Part shown: in pieces, positions 15,420 through 22,219 of the stretch
Numbering within the stretch: the stretch's first letter is position 1
How the letters are laid out: every line of letters begins with the position of its first letter
DNA from: Pelobacter sp. UBA6812
Lineage (GTDB): Bacteria > Desulfobacterota > Desulfuromonadia > Desulfuromonadales > Syntrophotaleaceae
DNA: 22,219 nucleotides
Direction of reading: 5' to 3'
NCBI GenBank assembly: GCA_002452265.1
Contig: DKEW01000090.1
Span: 38,465-60,683 of the forward strand
Notes under the pieces: generated by a model
What the model saw: only the letters and a program-made list of their open reading frames with translations
Databases searched by the model: none
What the model was told of the DNA's origin: nothing
Position numbers and translations under genes: made by a program

Positions 15420-15497
15420 TAGCTTATGATTATTTTATGGTGAAAAGCTGGTCGTGTTAAATTTTGATCTGAGAGTACATATAAATATTTTAAATGC

Positions 15498-15539
15498 AAA
15501 GATACCCCCGTTTAGAACTAAACAGGGGTATCTTTTTTT
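15498..15539 (+). terminator. Terminator between convergent PilZ and TatD/radical SAM genes
   Basis: 18-base stem (15498-15515 with 15518-15534 region, one mismatch, AA loop) beginning AAAGATACCCCCG, followed by a run of T (15532-15538). It is exactly between convergent genes and may stop both. Confidence 0.8.
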
Positions 15540-15583
15540 GAAAATGGCGTGCTTTTGCCTGAGCAAAATGTTCGGAAAATAAT

Positions 15584-16978
15584 TTACCCGACTTCGTTAT
15601 AGGGCCGCACTCTGAAATTAACCTTTAATTCCTGTTCGACTATATGACGACAGGCGTCGATATCGATGCCGGGCATGGCTACCACGCTTGCGGTAACCGA
15701 GGGAATAAATTTCTTTGCCTCCCGAATGAATTCTTTGACGGCTTCATAGCCGGCTTTTCCAAAGCAGGATTGACAGATTTTCTGATACGTAGCGGCGTCG
15801 GCAGCATTGAGTGATACAGAAATAGCGTCGATGTAGCCGGCCAGTTCAGGAAGGATGTTCCTGCCGTAAACCAGGTTGGCTTGTCCATCAGTATTAATGC
15901 GCACCGGTACATTTTTCTGATGAACCCATGTCCCGATCTCTCGGATAATATCAAGCCGCAATAGCGATTCGCCATAACCGCAAAAAACCACTTCCTCATA
16001 TTCGCGGGGATCGCCGATAGCTTGTTTGATCTCTTCGGTGGTTGGTTCGCGATCCAGTTTGAGTTCATGGCCCTTAACGGCAAAATCACGAAATTTCGCG
16101 CAGAACACACAGGCGTTGCTGCATCGATTAGTGATATTAAGATAGAGTGAATTACGAATCCTGTAGGCAATTTTAGCGGATTGGTCAGCGTTGCCAATCC
16201 CGAACAGGCGATACGCATTCAGGTTGGTGATGCGCGAGATATCTTCTACGCTCAAGCCTTTAATGTGGGCTATCTCCTCCGCGGTATGGCGCAATAATGC
16301 AGGTTCGTTGCGTTTTCCCCTAAATAACTGGGGCGACAGATAGGGACAGTCGGTTTCTATCAGTAAGCGATCGGTCGGCAGGGCTTTGACTACATCACGC
16401 AGACTCTCGTTTTTGGGATAGGTAATGGTGGCTGGAAACGACAGGTAGAATCCCAATTCGATGCAAGCTTGAGCCATGGCCTGGTCGCCGCTGAAACAGT
16501 GTAGAACGCCCCCTGTCGTCGAAGCGTTTTCCTCGCGGAGAATATTTAGCACATCCTGATGGGCATCCCGGTCATGGATAATAATGGGGAGACCAACTTT
16601 TTGTGCCAGGCGAATTTGTTGGCGAAATGCCTTGACCTGAATATTTCTGGGGCAGCGATCGCGATAGTAATCCAGGCCGATTTCTCCGATAGCGACGACT
16701 TTGGTGTTGTGGCGTGCCAAGTCCTCCAGTGCCGCAAGCGTCGCATCATCAAGATCGGCTGCATCGTGGGGATGAATACCAACTGCGGCATAGATGCTTG
16801 GGTGCTGTTGGGACAGCTCAACACTGCTCCGTGAGCTTGCAAGATCGCAACCGATGGTAATCATGTGGGATATGCCAGCATCCAGTGCGCGTTGAATGGT
16901 TTCCTGCCGGTCCTGGTCGTACTGACCGTTGTCGAGATGCGCATGGGTATCGATTAATGTCGGAAGTGTCTGGGGCAT
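15584..16978 (-). CDS. TatD family nuclease fused to a radical SAM domain
   Basis: 464 residues. Residues 1-260 are a TatD-type metal-dependent hydrolase with the metal ligands visible: H12 and H14 (THAHLD), E99 (GEIGLDYY), H135 (IIIHDRDAH), H160 (LHCFSGD) and D210 (ETDCPYLSP). Residues 275-464 are a radical SAM domain with C286-x3-C290-x2-C293 (NRCSNACVFCAK), GYGESLLR as the GGE-like SAM motif and ISVSLNAADAATYQKI. TatD-associated radical SAM proteins are known, often as separate genes; here they are one polypeptide. TatD enzymes are 3'-5' exonucleases or related hydrolases; the radical SAM target is unknown. Last gene of the tmk-holB-ricT-metG operon, 68 bases after metG with a hairpin in the gap, and preceded by GGAG. 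Both domain calls are firm, the joint function is not. Confidence 0.93.
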   Translation of the reverse strand: MPQTLPTLIDTHAHLDNGQYDQDRQETIQRALDAGISHMITIGCDLASSRSSVELSQQHPSIYAAVGIHPHDAADLDDATLAALEDLARHNTKVVAIGEIGLDYYRDRCPRNIQVKAFRQQIRLAQKVGLPIIIHDRDAHQDVLNILREENASTTGGVLHCFSGDQAMAQACIELGFYLSFPATITYPKNESLRDVVKALPTDRLLIETDCPYLSPQLFRGKRNEPALLRHTAEEIAHIKGLSVEDISRITNLNAYRLFGIGNADQSAKIAYRIRNSLYLNITNRCSNACVFCAKFRDFAVKGHELKLDREPTTEEIKQAIGDPREYEEVVFCGYGESLLRLDIIREIGTWVHQKNVPVRINTDGQANLVYGRNILPELAGYIDAISVSLNAADAATYQKICQSCFGKAGYEAVKEFIREAKKFIPSVTASVVAMPGIDIDACRHIVEQELKVNFRVRPYNEVG

Positions 16979-16996
16979 GGGCTATCGCTCCAAAGG

Positions 16997-17020
16997 CAAG
17001 GGGCGCTGTTGCGCCCCTTG
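16997..17020 (-). other. Perfect intercistronic hairpin between metG and the TatD/radical SAM gene
   Basis: CAAGGGGCGC and GCGCCCCTTG form a perfect 10-base stem with a TGTT loop (read on the plus strand). No T-run follows, so it is not a standard terminator; it could stabilise the upstream mRNA or partly attenuate the last gene. The GGAG site of the next gene lies just downstream. Confidence 0.6.
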
Positions 17021-17046
17021 AAAGGTAATTAATTGTGGAAAATACG

Positions 17047-18579
17047 TTATTCGGTTTCGATGCGTGGAAAAAGGGGTTTCGCCTTGGCGATCTCCGTGCC
17101 GGGTTTGAGCAGCCCCCAACAGTCATTGCCGGCCAAGATCCTTTGCTCCGGTTCACAACCGAGGATGCCCAGAATCTTGTCGGAGGTTTCAGGCATGACA
17201 GGTGCGATCAAAAGGGCAACCAGACGCAAAGAATCGAGTAGATTGTACATGATGGTTCCAAGCCGCTGATGTTGCGACTCGTCCTTGGCCAGCGCCCAGG
17301 GGGCCATGTCATCAATATATTTGTTGCCCAACCCAATCAGGTCCCAGATGGACTGCAAGGCCTTGTTGAAAGCAAGGTCCTGCATGAACCCATCAACATT
17401 TTTAACCGTGCTGCCAAAAGCTGCAATGTAAGGTTCATCTTCAGGGCGCCTATCGCTCGGTTCCGGTAGGATCCCTCCAAAATATTTATTGAGCATGGCG
17501 GTAGAGCGGCTTACAAGATTACCCAGGTCGTTGGCGAGGTCCGAGTTGATCCGGTGGACCAGAGCTGCATGGGAAAAGTCGCCATCCAGGCCGAAGGGTA
17601 CTTCACGCAGCAGGAAGTAACGAATGGCGTCGACGCCGTATTTGTCGATCAGCATATTTGGTTCCACCACGTTCGCCAGGCTCTTGCTCATCTTTTGCCC
17701 TTCGACGGTCCACCAGCCGTGTGCGAAAACCTTCTTGGGAAGGGGGATGCCGGCTGCCATCAGGATGGTCGGCCAGTAAACCGTGTGGAATCGAAGGATG
17801 TCCTTGCCGATGATATGGACATCTGCAGGCCAGAAATCTTTATACCGACCTTCGGAGTCGTCGGGATAGCCCAGGGCGGTGATGTAGTTACTCAGCGCAT
17901 CGAACCAAACGTAAATAACATGGCGTTCATTGCCGGGGACCGGTATCCCCCATGAAAAAGATGTGCGTGAAATGGAAAGATCGCGCAACCCCTCGCGTAC
18001 AAAATTGAGGATTTCATTGCGCCTTGTTCTGGGTTGGATAAATTCAGGGTCTTCCTCGATGTGCTTCAGGAGTTGGTCCTGGTATTTGCTCATACGGAAA
18101 AAATACGATTCTTCCTTGAGTTTATCCGTGGGGCGCCCGCAATCCGGACAGCACCCATCCAAAAGCTGCGTTTCGGTCCAGAAGGTTTCACAGGGAGTGC
18201 AGTACCAGTCTTCATATTCGCCCAGGTAGATATCTCCCGTTTGCAGAAGCTGTTCAAACAGGTTGCAGACGCCTTTTTTGTGACGTTCCTGAGACGTGCG
18301 AATAAAGTCGGTCTGGGATATGTTTAACTTTTCCCATAGGGCCTGGTAGCGCTTGACCACGCGGTCGGCCAGTTCAAGCGGAGTTTCTCCCTTGGCCTGT
18401 GCGGCTTTCTCGACCTTTTGCCCGTGCTCGTCGGTACCAGTCAGGAACGAAACTTCGTACCCCTGCGCTCTTTTGTAACGTGCCAGCATATCGCAGGCAA
18501 CGGTCGTATAGGCATGACCGATGTGCGGCACGTCGTTCACGTAATAGATAGGTGTGGTTACATAAAAGCGCTTGCTCAT
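17047..18579 (-). CDS. metG: Methionyl-tRNA synthetase
   Basis: 510 residues. Class I signatures: HIGH at 19-22 (PHIGHAYT) and KMSKS at 296-300. The zinc knuckle region is YCTPCETFW and GCCPDCGRP, two Cys pairs as in the two-knuckle type. It charges tRNA-Met, including the initiator, with methionine. It ends after the helical anticodon-binding domain and lacks the C-terminal EMAP-II-like dimerisation domain found in longer MetG, so the enzyme is probably monomeric or helped by a separate protein. Its ATG overlaps the ricT stop (ATGA-type overlap at 18576-18579), with AGGAGAT as ribosome site, so it is translationally coupled to ricT. Cytosolic housekeeping gene. Confidence 0.98.
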   Translation of the reverse strand: MSKRFYVTTPIYYVNDVPHIGHAYTTVACDMLARYKRAQGYEVSFLTGTDEHGQKVEKAAQAKGETPLELADRVVKRYQALWEKLNISQTDFIRTSQERHKKGVCNLFEQLLQTGDIYLGEYEDWYCTPCETFWTETQLLDGCCPDCGRPTDKLKEESYFFRMSKYQDQLLKHIEEDPEFIQPRTRRNEILNFVREGLRDLSISRTSFSWGIPVPGNERHVIYVWFDALSNYITALGYPDDSEGRYKDFWPADVHIIGKDILRFHTVYWPTILMAAGIPLPKKVFAHGWWTVEGQKMSKSLANVVEPNMLIDKYGVDAIRYFLLREVPFGLDGDFSHAALVHRINSDLANDLGNLVSRSTAMLNKYFGGILPEPSDRRPEDEPYIAAFGSTVKNVDGFMQDLAFNKALQSIWDLIGLGNKYIDDMAPWALAKDESQHQRLGTIMYNLLDSLRLVALLIAPVMPETSDKILGILGCEPEQRILAGNDCWGLLKPGTEIAKAKPLFPRIETE

Positions 18580-19676
18580 TGTTTATCTCCTGAGGGCGTA
18601 TTTTGGGGTGGCCGTTGCTTTGGGCGACTTTTTCTCCTGGGGCGCTTGCGACCGCTCTGGTCCCCTTCGGTTGTAGAAGTGGCTTCACGTTTTACAGGTC
18701 TTGAGCCGCGACGTTTAGGGGTCGGTTTTGCTGATTTTGTCTGCCCCTCTTTTTCTCCTTCTGGTTTGGCCTCTGCAAGAGGTTCCTTGGCAGTCACATT
18801 TTTTCGTGAGCGTGAGGGTACTCTTGTCCGGGGCCTTGTAGACGAAGGTTCTTCATTCGCAGCAGGTTTGGACTGATTCTCAGCGACCTGCAACTTGTCC
18901 AGGGGAACATTGATGCGTTGGTTTTCGTCAAGTTTGACGGTAACCGACTGATCAAGAACGTTTTGACTTATTACTTCGCCTTCCTGATTCTCAACCCGAA
19001 CACGACGTCCACATTTGGGCATGCGCTGTTTCAGAGACAGATAGGTCTTATATTCATAGTTGAGGCAACACAGCAATCGGCCGCATTGACCTGAGATTTT
19101 ATTGGGATTAAGTGCCAAGCCCTGTTCTTTGGCCATTTTTACAGAAACCGGGGCGAAATCCGTCAGGAAAGTACAGCAACATAATGCTCTTCCGCATATA
19201 CCGATACCGCCGATAAGTTTCGCTTCATCACGAACGCCTATTTGACGCATTTCAATACGCGTGTGAAAGTAATGGGCCAGGTCTTTTACTAATTCGCGGA
19301 AATCGACCCGTCCGTCTGCGGTAAAATAGAAAATAATTTTGGAACCGTCAAACAGGTATTCGGCGCGCACCAGTTTCATGTCCATCTGGCGAGATTTAAT
19401 GCGTTCAAGACAGAAGCTGAAAGCCTCCTTCTCTTTGGTCACACTATTTTCCGCCAGAGCAATGTCTTCGTCTGAAGCAATCCGAACGACATTTTTGAGG
19501 TTTTCAGGTGCCTGGTCTTCCGGTTTCTCTTGTGGCGGGGCGACAACGCAGCCAAGAGCTCGGCCCCGGTCTGTTTCGACGATAACCGACTGTCCCGCGG
19601 ACAGTTCAAGTTGCCCGGCATTGAAATGGTATTGTTTTCCGGCTTTGCGGAATTTTATCGAGACAATTCTAATCAT
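18576..19676 (-). CDS. ricT: RicT-like PSP1 domain protein (RNA-maturation complex subunit)
   Basis: 366 residues. Residues 1-265 match the PSP1/YaaT family: VRAEYLFDGSKIIFYFTADGRVDFRELVKDLA and IEMRQIGVRDEAKLIGGIGICGRALCCCTFL, with Cys at 161, 166-168, 198, 203, 204 and 222 that would carry the iron-sulfur clusters known for RicT. In B. subtilis RicT with RicA and RicF modulates RNase Y; in this group partners are not visible in the window. The last 97 residues (about 270-366) are a Lys/Arg/Pro/Ser-rich disordered tail (RRKSRPKQRPPQ...), absent from the Bacillus protein, possibly RNA-binding. The ATG follows AGGA. It sits between holB and metG, the usual place for this gene. Family sure, role in this organism inferred. 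Confidence 0.88.
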   Translation of the reverse strand: MIRIVSIKFRKAGKQYHFNAGQLELSAGQSVIVETDRGRALGCVVAPPQEKPEDQAPENLKNVVRIASDEDIALAENSVTKEKEAFSFCLERIKSRQMDMKLVRAEYLFDGSKIIFYFTADGRVDFRELVKDLAHYFHTRIEMRQIGVRDEAKLIGGIGICGRALCCCTFLTDFAPVSVKMAKEQGLALNPNKISGQCGRLLCCLNYEYKTYLSLKQRMPKCGRRVRVENQEGEVISQNVLDQSVTVKLDENQRINVPLDKLQVAENQSKPAANEEPSSTRPRTRVPSRSRKNVTAKEPLAEAKPEGEKEGQTKSAKPTPKRRGSRPVKREATSTTEGDQSGRKRPRRKSRPKQRPPQNTPSGDKQ

Positions 19677-19742
19677 AAATCCTGTCTTGTAAGTTGCGGC
19701 AGCCCAATGGGATAGGCTGCGTCTGTCCGTAAGGACGATGAT

Positions 19743-20708
19743 TCAGGCGACAAGCCGCATGAGCAGTACTTCCATGGCCAGTTGGCGGTTGACGTTGCGT
19801 TCAAGATGTCGCCTTGATGTCATAAGAGCACTAAGCTTACCAAGTAGGGATGAAACATCTTCTTTTCGGGATACGTGCTCCAGTGTTTCAAGCATGTCGA
19901 CATTAACCAGTTCTTCCAGAGGGCTGCCATGTTTAAGTAATAATAAATCCCTGTAAAAAGCCTGGATAATTTCTAGAATTTCAAACAACAGGTCTTTTTC
20001 TTCAGCTAACTTTTGTGCCAAATCGAGAAGAGGGATGACGCTCCCGGGACTCAACGCTGCAAGATTTTTAAGAAGATCTCTACGGCGCTGCAGGTAAAGT
20101 TCCCGGTCTTTGCCAAGAGCTTTTTTGAAACTGCCCTCGGACAAAGTGGCAAGAACATGCGATTGAGTATCATCTATCTTTAATTGCTCGACCAATACTT
20201 CCTGTAATTTCTCCTTAGGTATTCGAGAGAAAGGAAGTCTTTGACACCGTGAACGGATGGTTGGCAACACCGCATCAGGGGTTGGTGTCAACAGAATGAG
20301 GAGGGTCTGGGCTCGCGGTTCCTCCAATGTTTTCAGTAAGGCGTTGGCTGCTGCCAGGTTCATTTTTTCGGCACCATCGATAAGGCACACTTTGTAAGGT
20401 GCCTCCAGTGGTCGATATGACAATTCTTTTTGCAAAGCACGGATTTGCTCGATCTTAATGGAACTTCCATCCGCATTGATCTGGTGCAAATCCGGGTGAT
20501 TATGATGGTCTATTTTCCTGCAGGCCGGACATTCGCTACAACTATTGCCATTGGCGCAAAAGAGCATCTTGGTAAGTGCAAGAGCGATAAGACGTTTGCC
20601 GATGCCTTCTGGACCCTCGAAGAGATAGGCATGTGGCAACCTTGAAGAGGCTACGGCTCGCTGTAGCAGATTTTTTTGGCGCTCATGGCCAAGGACTCTG
20701 GCAAACAT
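19743..20708 (-). CDS. holB: DNA polymerase III subunit delta'
   Basis: 321 residues. AAA+ clamp-loader fold: Walker A GPEGIGKR (32-39), a four-Cys zinc module C51, C57, C60, C63 (CSECPACRK), Walker B-like KVCLIDGAEKMN, LLKTLEEP, and the TIRSRCQRL SRC motif. It is the delta' subunit that opens the beta sliding clamp together with delta and DnaX. Starts on the base after the tmk TAA stop (TAA immediately followed by ATG), so the two are coupled, and ends 66 bases before ricT. The C-terminal collar domain is helical. Very typical tmk-holB neighbourhood. Confidence 0.96.
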   Translation of the reverse strand: MFARVLGHERQKNLLQRAVASSRLPHAYLFEGPEGIGKRLIALALTKMLFCANGNSCSECPACRKIDHHNHPDLHQINADGSSIKIEQIRALQKELSYRPLEAPYKVCLIDGAEKMNLAAANALLKTLEEPRAQTLLILLTPTPDAVLPTIRSRCQRLPFSRIPKEKLQEVLVEQLKIDDTQSHVLATLSEGSFKKALGKDRELYLQRRRDLLKNLAALSPGSVIPLLDLAQKLAEEKDLLFEILEIIQAFYRDLLLLKHGSPLEELVNVDMLETLEHVSRKEDVSSLLGKLSALMTSRRHLERNVNRQLAMEVLLMRLVA

Positions 20709-21359
20709 TTATGCGTTCCTTGAGCGACTGAGAAAACTCGAGGTCGTTTGCCAGATACGCGTGGCAACCTGCTCATGGGTACCTGTTGCGTCGATGACCT
20801 TGATCCGTAGTGGTTCCTGTTGTGCCAGAACCAAATAACCTTCGCGTACCTTGGAATGGAATTTGAGGGATTCCTGTTCGAATCGGCCTTCTGCAGGGCC
20901 TGAAGTCGCAGCATTACGACTCTGCGCGCGATGAAGTCCCTGGTCAGGATGCATATCGAGTAGCAGCGTCAAGTGGGGGCGGCAAGTCCCTGCAGCCAAA
21001 TCGTTGAGTTGATGGACTAGCTGCAGGTCCAGACCGCGGGCATAACCCTGATAAGCCAGTGTCGCATCGCAATAACGGTCGCAAAGGACGATTTTCCCTT
21101 GTTCAAGCGCAGGAGAAATGACCTCGGCAACATGCTGGGCGCGGGCAGCGGCATAGAGCAACAATTCGGCATCGGGAACCAAACGGTCATTGTCGGGGTG
21201 AAGCAGAATGTGACGTATCTGATCGGCTATGGGGCAACCGCCAGGTTCGCGTGTTATCAGTACATCATAGCCCAAGCTTTCAAGCTGATTGGCGAGAAGC
21301 TGGATCTGGGTGGTTTTTCCGCTACCTTCAATTCCTTCAAAACTTATGAATAGGGGCAT
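20709..21359 (-). CDS. tmk: Thymidylate kinase
   Basis: 216 residues, full length. P-loop GIEGSGKTT (9-17), TREPGG (36-41), DRYCDATLAYQGYARGLD as the DR[YH] and substrate-binding segment, and a LID-like region before the end (GRFEQESLKF). It phosphorylates dTMP to dTDP with ATP, an essential dTTP step. First gene of the operon, 39 bases after a near-consensus sigma70 -10 element. The start was chosen for MPLFISFEGIEGSGK, the family start. Cytosolic enzyme, nothing unusual. Confidence 0.97.
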   Translation of the reverse strand: MPLFISFEGIEGSGKTTQIQLLANQLESLGYDVLITREPGGCPIADQIRHILLHPDNDRLVPDAELLLYAAARAQHVAEVISPALEQGKIVLCDRYCDATLAYQGYARGLDLQLVHQLNDLAAGTCRPHLTLLLDMHPDQGLHRAQSRNAATSGPAEGRFEQESLKFHSKVREGYLVLAQQEPLRIKVIDATGTHEQVATRIWQTTSSFLSRSRNA

Positions 21360-21397
21360 CCCGTTTCCGATCCTTCATTGTTCCCTTTAAATGGCTA

Positions 21398-21426
21398 ATT
21401 ATAGAAACCGGTAGTAATATTATCAA
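21398..21426 (-). promoter_or_regulatory. Sigma70 promoter of the tmk operon
   Basis: On the minus strand TTGATA (21426-21421), 17 bases, then TATAAT (21403-21398). A near-perfect match, 39 bases before the tmk start codon. Confidence 0.85.
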
Positions 21427-21874
21427 GGAAATTCTATTTTGTATGGCGGTAGCCCATGAGCTTTCCCTGGAATTGGGGCGAGGGGGGAGTGGGTAGCTCT
21501 TGCTGCTAAAAAGATGATTTATCGATAGGGAGAAAGGTAGGTATGAAAAGAAGAGGGTACTTTTATTCATGTTCGAATGTGAATTTTCAGTAGTGGGACG
21601 CGTATAGTATTTATACTTGTCAGAAGGTGACGCGCTGGAAAACTAGATTTGGTGATTTGTCACTGGATTGACCTGTCGGTTCCGGGTTGAGTTGTATACC
21701 ATCCTTTGGTAGGTTGTTTTTTGTTGACTTGCATGTTCCCTTGGCATATATTCCTGCTTCTCCGAACATGGCTCCAGATAGGTAACTCAGGCATGGGGCA
21801 TGGCGGGCGAAACCGGACTGGAGTTGAGGCTGCGGCGGGGCCTTTGAATAACAGCCAGTCACGGAAAAAAAGGT
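21427..21874. other. Intergenic region without a recognisable gene
   Basis: From the tmk promoter to the tRNA-His promoter. No convincing coding sequence: reading frames here have no ribosome sites or family likeness. It contains a good plus-strand promoter at 21724-21752 and a downstream CTCCAG / CTGGAG pairing that may belong to an RNA. Confidence 0.5.
21724..21752 (+). promoter_or_regulatory. Strong sigma70 promoter upstream of tRNA-His
   Basis: TTGACT (21724-21729), 17 bases, TATATT (21747-21752): five of six matches in each element. It would start transcription near 21759, about 160 bases before tRNA-His, giving either a long leader or a separate small RNA. Confidence 0.6.
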
Positions 21875-21904
21875 TTGACAAACAGTATGACGGTTAAGTA
21901 AGAT
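21875..21904 (+). promoter_or_regulatory. tRNA-His proximal promoter
   Basis: TTGACA (21875-21880), 18 bases, TAAGAT (21899-21904), ending 14 bases before the mature tRNA. Perfect -35; -10 four of six. Confidence 0.7.
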
Positions 21905-21918
21905 GCCGCCGCTTCCAT

Positions 21919-21995
21919 GGTGGGTGTAGCTCAGTTGGTAGAGCACTGGATTGTGGCTCCAGTTGTCGAGGGTTCGAGCCCCTTCACTCACCCCA
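21919..21995 (+). tRNA. tRNA-His (GUG)
   Basis: Cloverleaf is complete. Acceptor 5' GTGGGTG (21920-21926) pairs with CACTCAC (21985-21991); anticodon stem CTGGA / TCCAG with loop TTGTGGC, anticodon GTG; T-arm GAGGG-TTCGAGC-CCCTT. The extra G(-1) at 21919, unique to tRNA-His, is encoded opposite discriminator C73 (21992), and CCA is encoded at 21993-21995. Confidence 0.97.
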
Positions 21996-22007
21996 TTTAG
22001 CAACTAT

Positions 22008-22084
22008 GCCCGTCTACCGTAGACCATGGCGCCGAACCTGATCAGGTTGTCGGCCCGGTTGACGAACGACGGGCTTTTTGTTTT
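22008..22084 (+). terminator. Branched terminator after tRNA-His
   Basis: GCCCGTC (22008-22014) pairs with GACGGGC (22068-22074), followed by TTTTTGTTTT. Inside are two further hairpins: GTCTAC-C-GTAGAC (22012-22024, competing with the outer arm) and GCCGAACCT / AGGTTGTCGGC around 22031-22054. Confidence 0.7.
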
Positions 22085-22136
22085 AATGTCTGCAAATTAA
22101 AGCTCGGCAGACCTAAGTTGTTTTTGGTAAACCGAA

Positions 22137-22166
22137 TTGACATATTAAACCGCATTCCGATAGCTA
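22137..22166 (+). promoter_or_regulatory. Possible promoter of tRNA-Leu
   Basis: Perfect TTGACA (22137-22142), but the -10 at the right distance (ATAGCT or TAGCTA, 22160-22166) is poor and lies within a hairpin. An overlapping alternative, TTGTTT-17-CATATT, is equally weak. Confidence 0.35.
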
Positions 22167-22181
22167 GAACTATCGGGGTGC
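22152..22181. repeat. Stem-loop between the two tRNA genes
   Basis: GCATTCCGATAG and CTATCGGGGTGC pair over 12 bases (two G-T wobbles) around loop CTAGAA. No T-run follows, so it is not a normal terminator; it ends 14 bases before tRNA-Leu. Confidence 0.45.
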
Positions 22182-22195
22182 TGGCTTCCAAATTA

Positions 22196-22219
22196 GCGAG
22201 AGTGGCGGAATTGGCAGAC
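22196..22219 (+). tRNA. tRNA-Leu, 5' part only (window edge)
   Basis: GCGAGAG, then TGGCGGAATTGGCAGAC, is the acceptor 5' strand and D-arm start characteristic of bacterial tRNA-Leu. The anticodon is beyond the window, so isoacceptor cannot be given. Confidence 0.85.

Noticed and set aside
21620..22003. 127-residue minus-strand frame overlapping tRNA-His
   Set aside because: A common artefact of translating the antisense of a tRNA gene.
1..22219. CRISPR array, insertion sequence, integrase or phage genes
   Set aside because: No regularly spaced repeats, transposase motifs or attachment-site duplications are visible; the tRNA-His 3' end is not duplicated within the window.

Overview
The window looks like chromosomal DNA of an anaerobic or metal-associated deltaproteobacterium-type organism, most likely Desulfuromonadota (Geobacter/Pelobacter-like). 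This is inferred from gene content: a TatD hydrolase fused to a radical SAM domain, a two-part ferredoxin with a CDGLGACLGHC second motif, a DUF4242 protein, DUF3135 and PilZ proteins, and a tmk-holB-ricT-metG-tatD cluster. No plasmid, phage, insertion sequence or CRISPR array is visible.

Layout. (1) 1-816, minus strand: a Met-rich exported Spy/CpxP-like protein followed by a small membrane protein cut by the window edge, probably part of a metal or envelope-stress operon. (2) 1057-7471, plus strand: a VanZ-like membrane protein, an AddB-like Fe-S nuclease and an AddA-like UvrD helicase-nuclease. Each start codon overlaps the preceding stop, so the three are translationally coupled; the last two should form a DNA double-strand-break resection machine. 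(3) 7567-8468: a lipoprotein and a DUF4242 protein, each followed by an intrinsic terminator. (4) 8595-13012: a ferredoxin-like protein divergent from an NAD(P)-dependent aldehyde dehydrogenase, then on the minus strand a KfrA-like coiled-coil DNA-binding protein and a YqhD-type alcohol dehydrogenase. (5) 13289-15419: small poorly characterised proteins (a 180-residue orphan, DUF3135, an 83-residue orphan, PilZ). (6) 15584-21359, minus strand: the housekeeping operon tmk-holB-ricT-metG-tatD/radical SAM, driven by a near-consensus sigma70 promoter (TTGATA-17-TATAAT). (7) 21724-22219: a tRNA-His(GUG) gene with two good upstream promoters, a branched terminator, then the first 24 bases of a tRNA-Leu gene.

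How the parts fit. Convergent gene pairs are separated by clear hairpin-plus-T-run terminators (8544-8580, 10968-11006, 14313-14366, 15498-15539), so most transcription-unit ends can be read from the sequence. The housekeeping operon supplies dTTP synthesis, clamp loading, RNA-processing control, methionyl-tRNA and a TatD nuclease. I see no unmistakable new defence or mobile system. The items most worth a second look are the VanZ/helicase-nuclease coupling, the TatD-radical SAM fusion, the transcribed but unassigned stretch upstream of tRNA-His, and the orphan genes around 13.2-14.7 kb with related palindromic sites near them.
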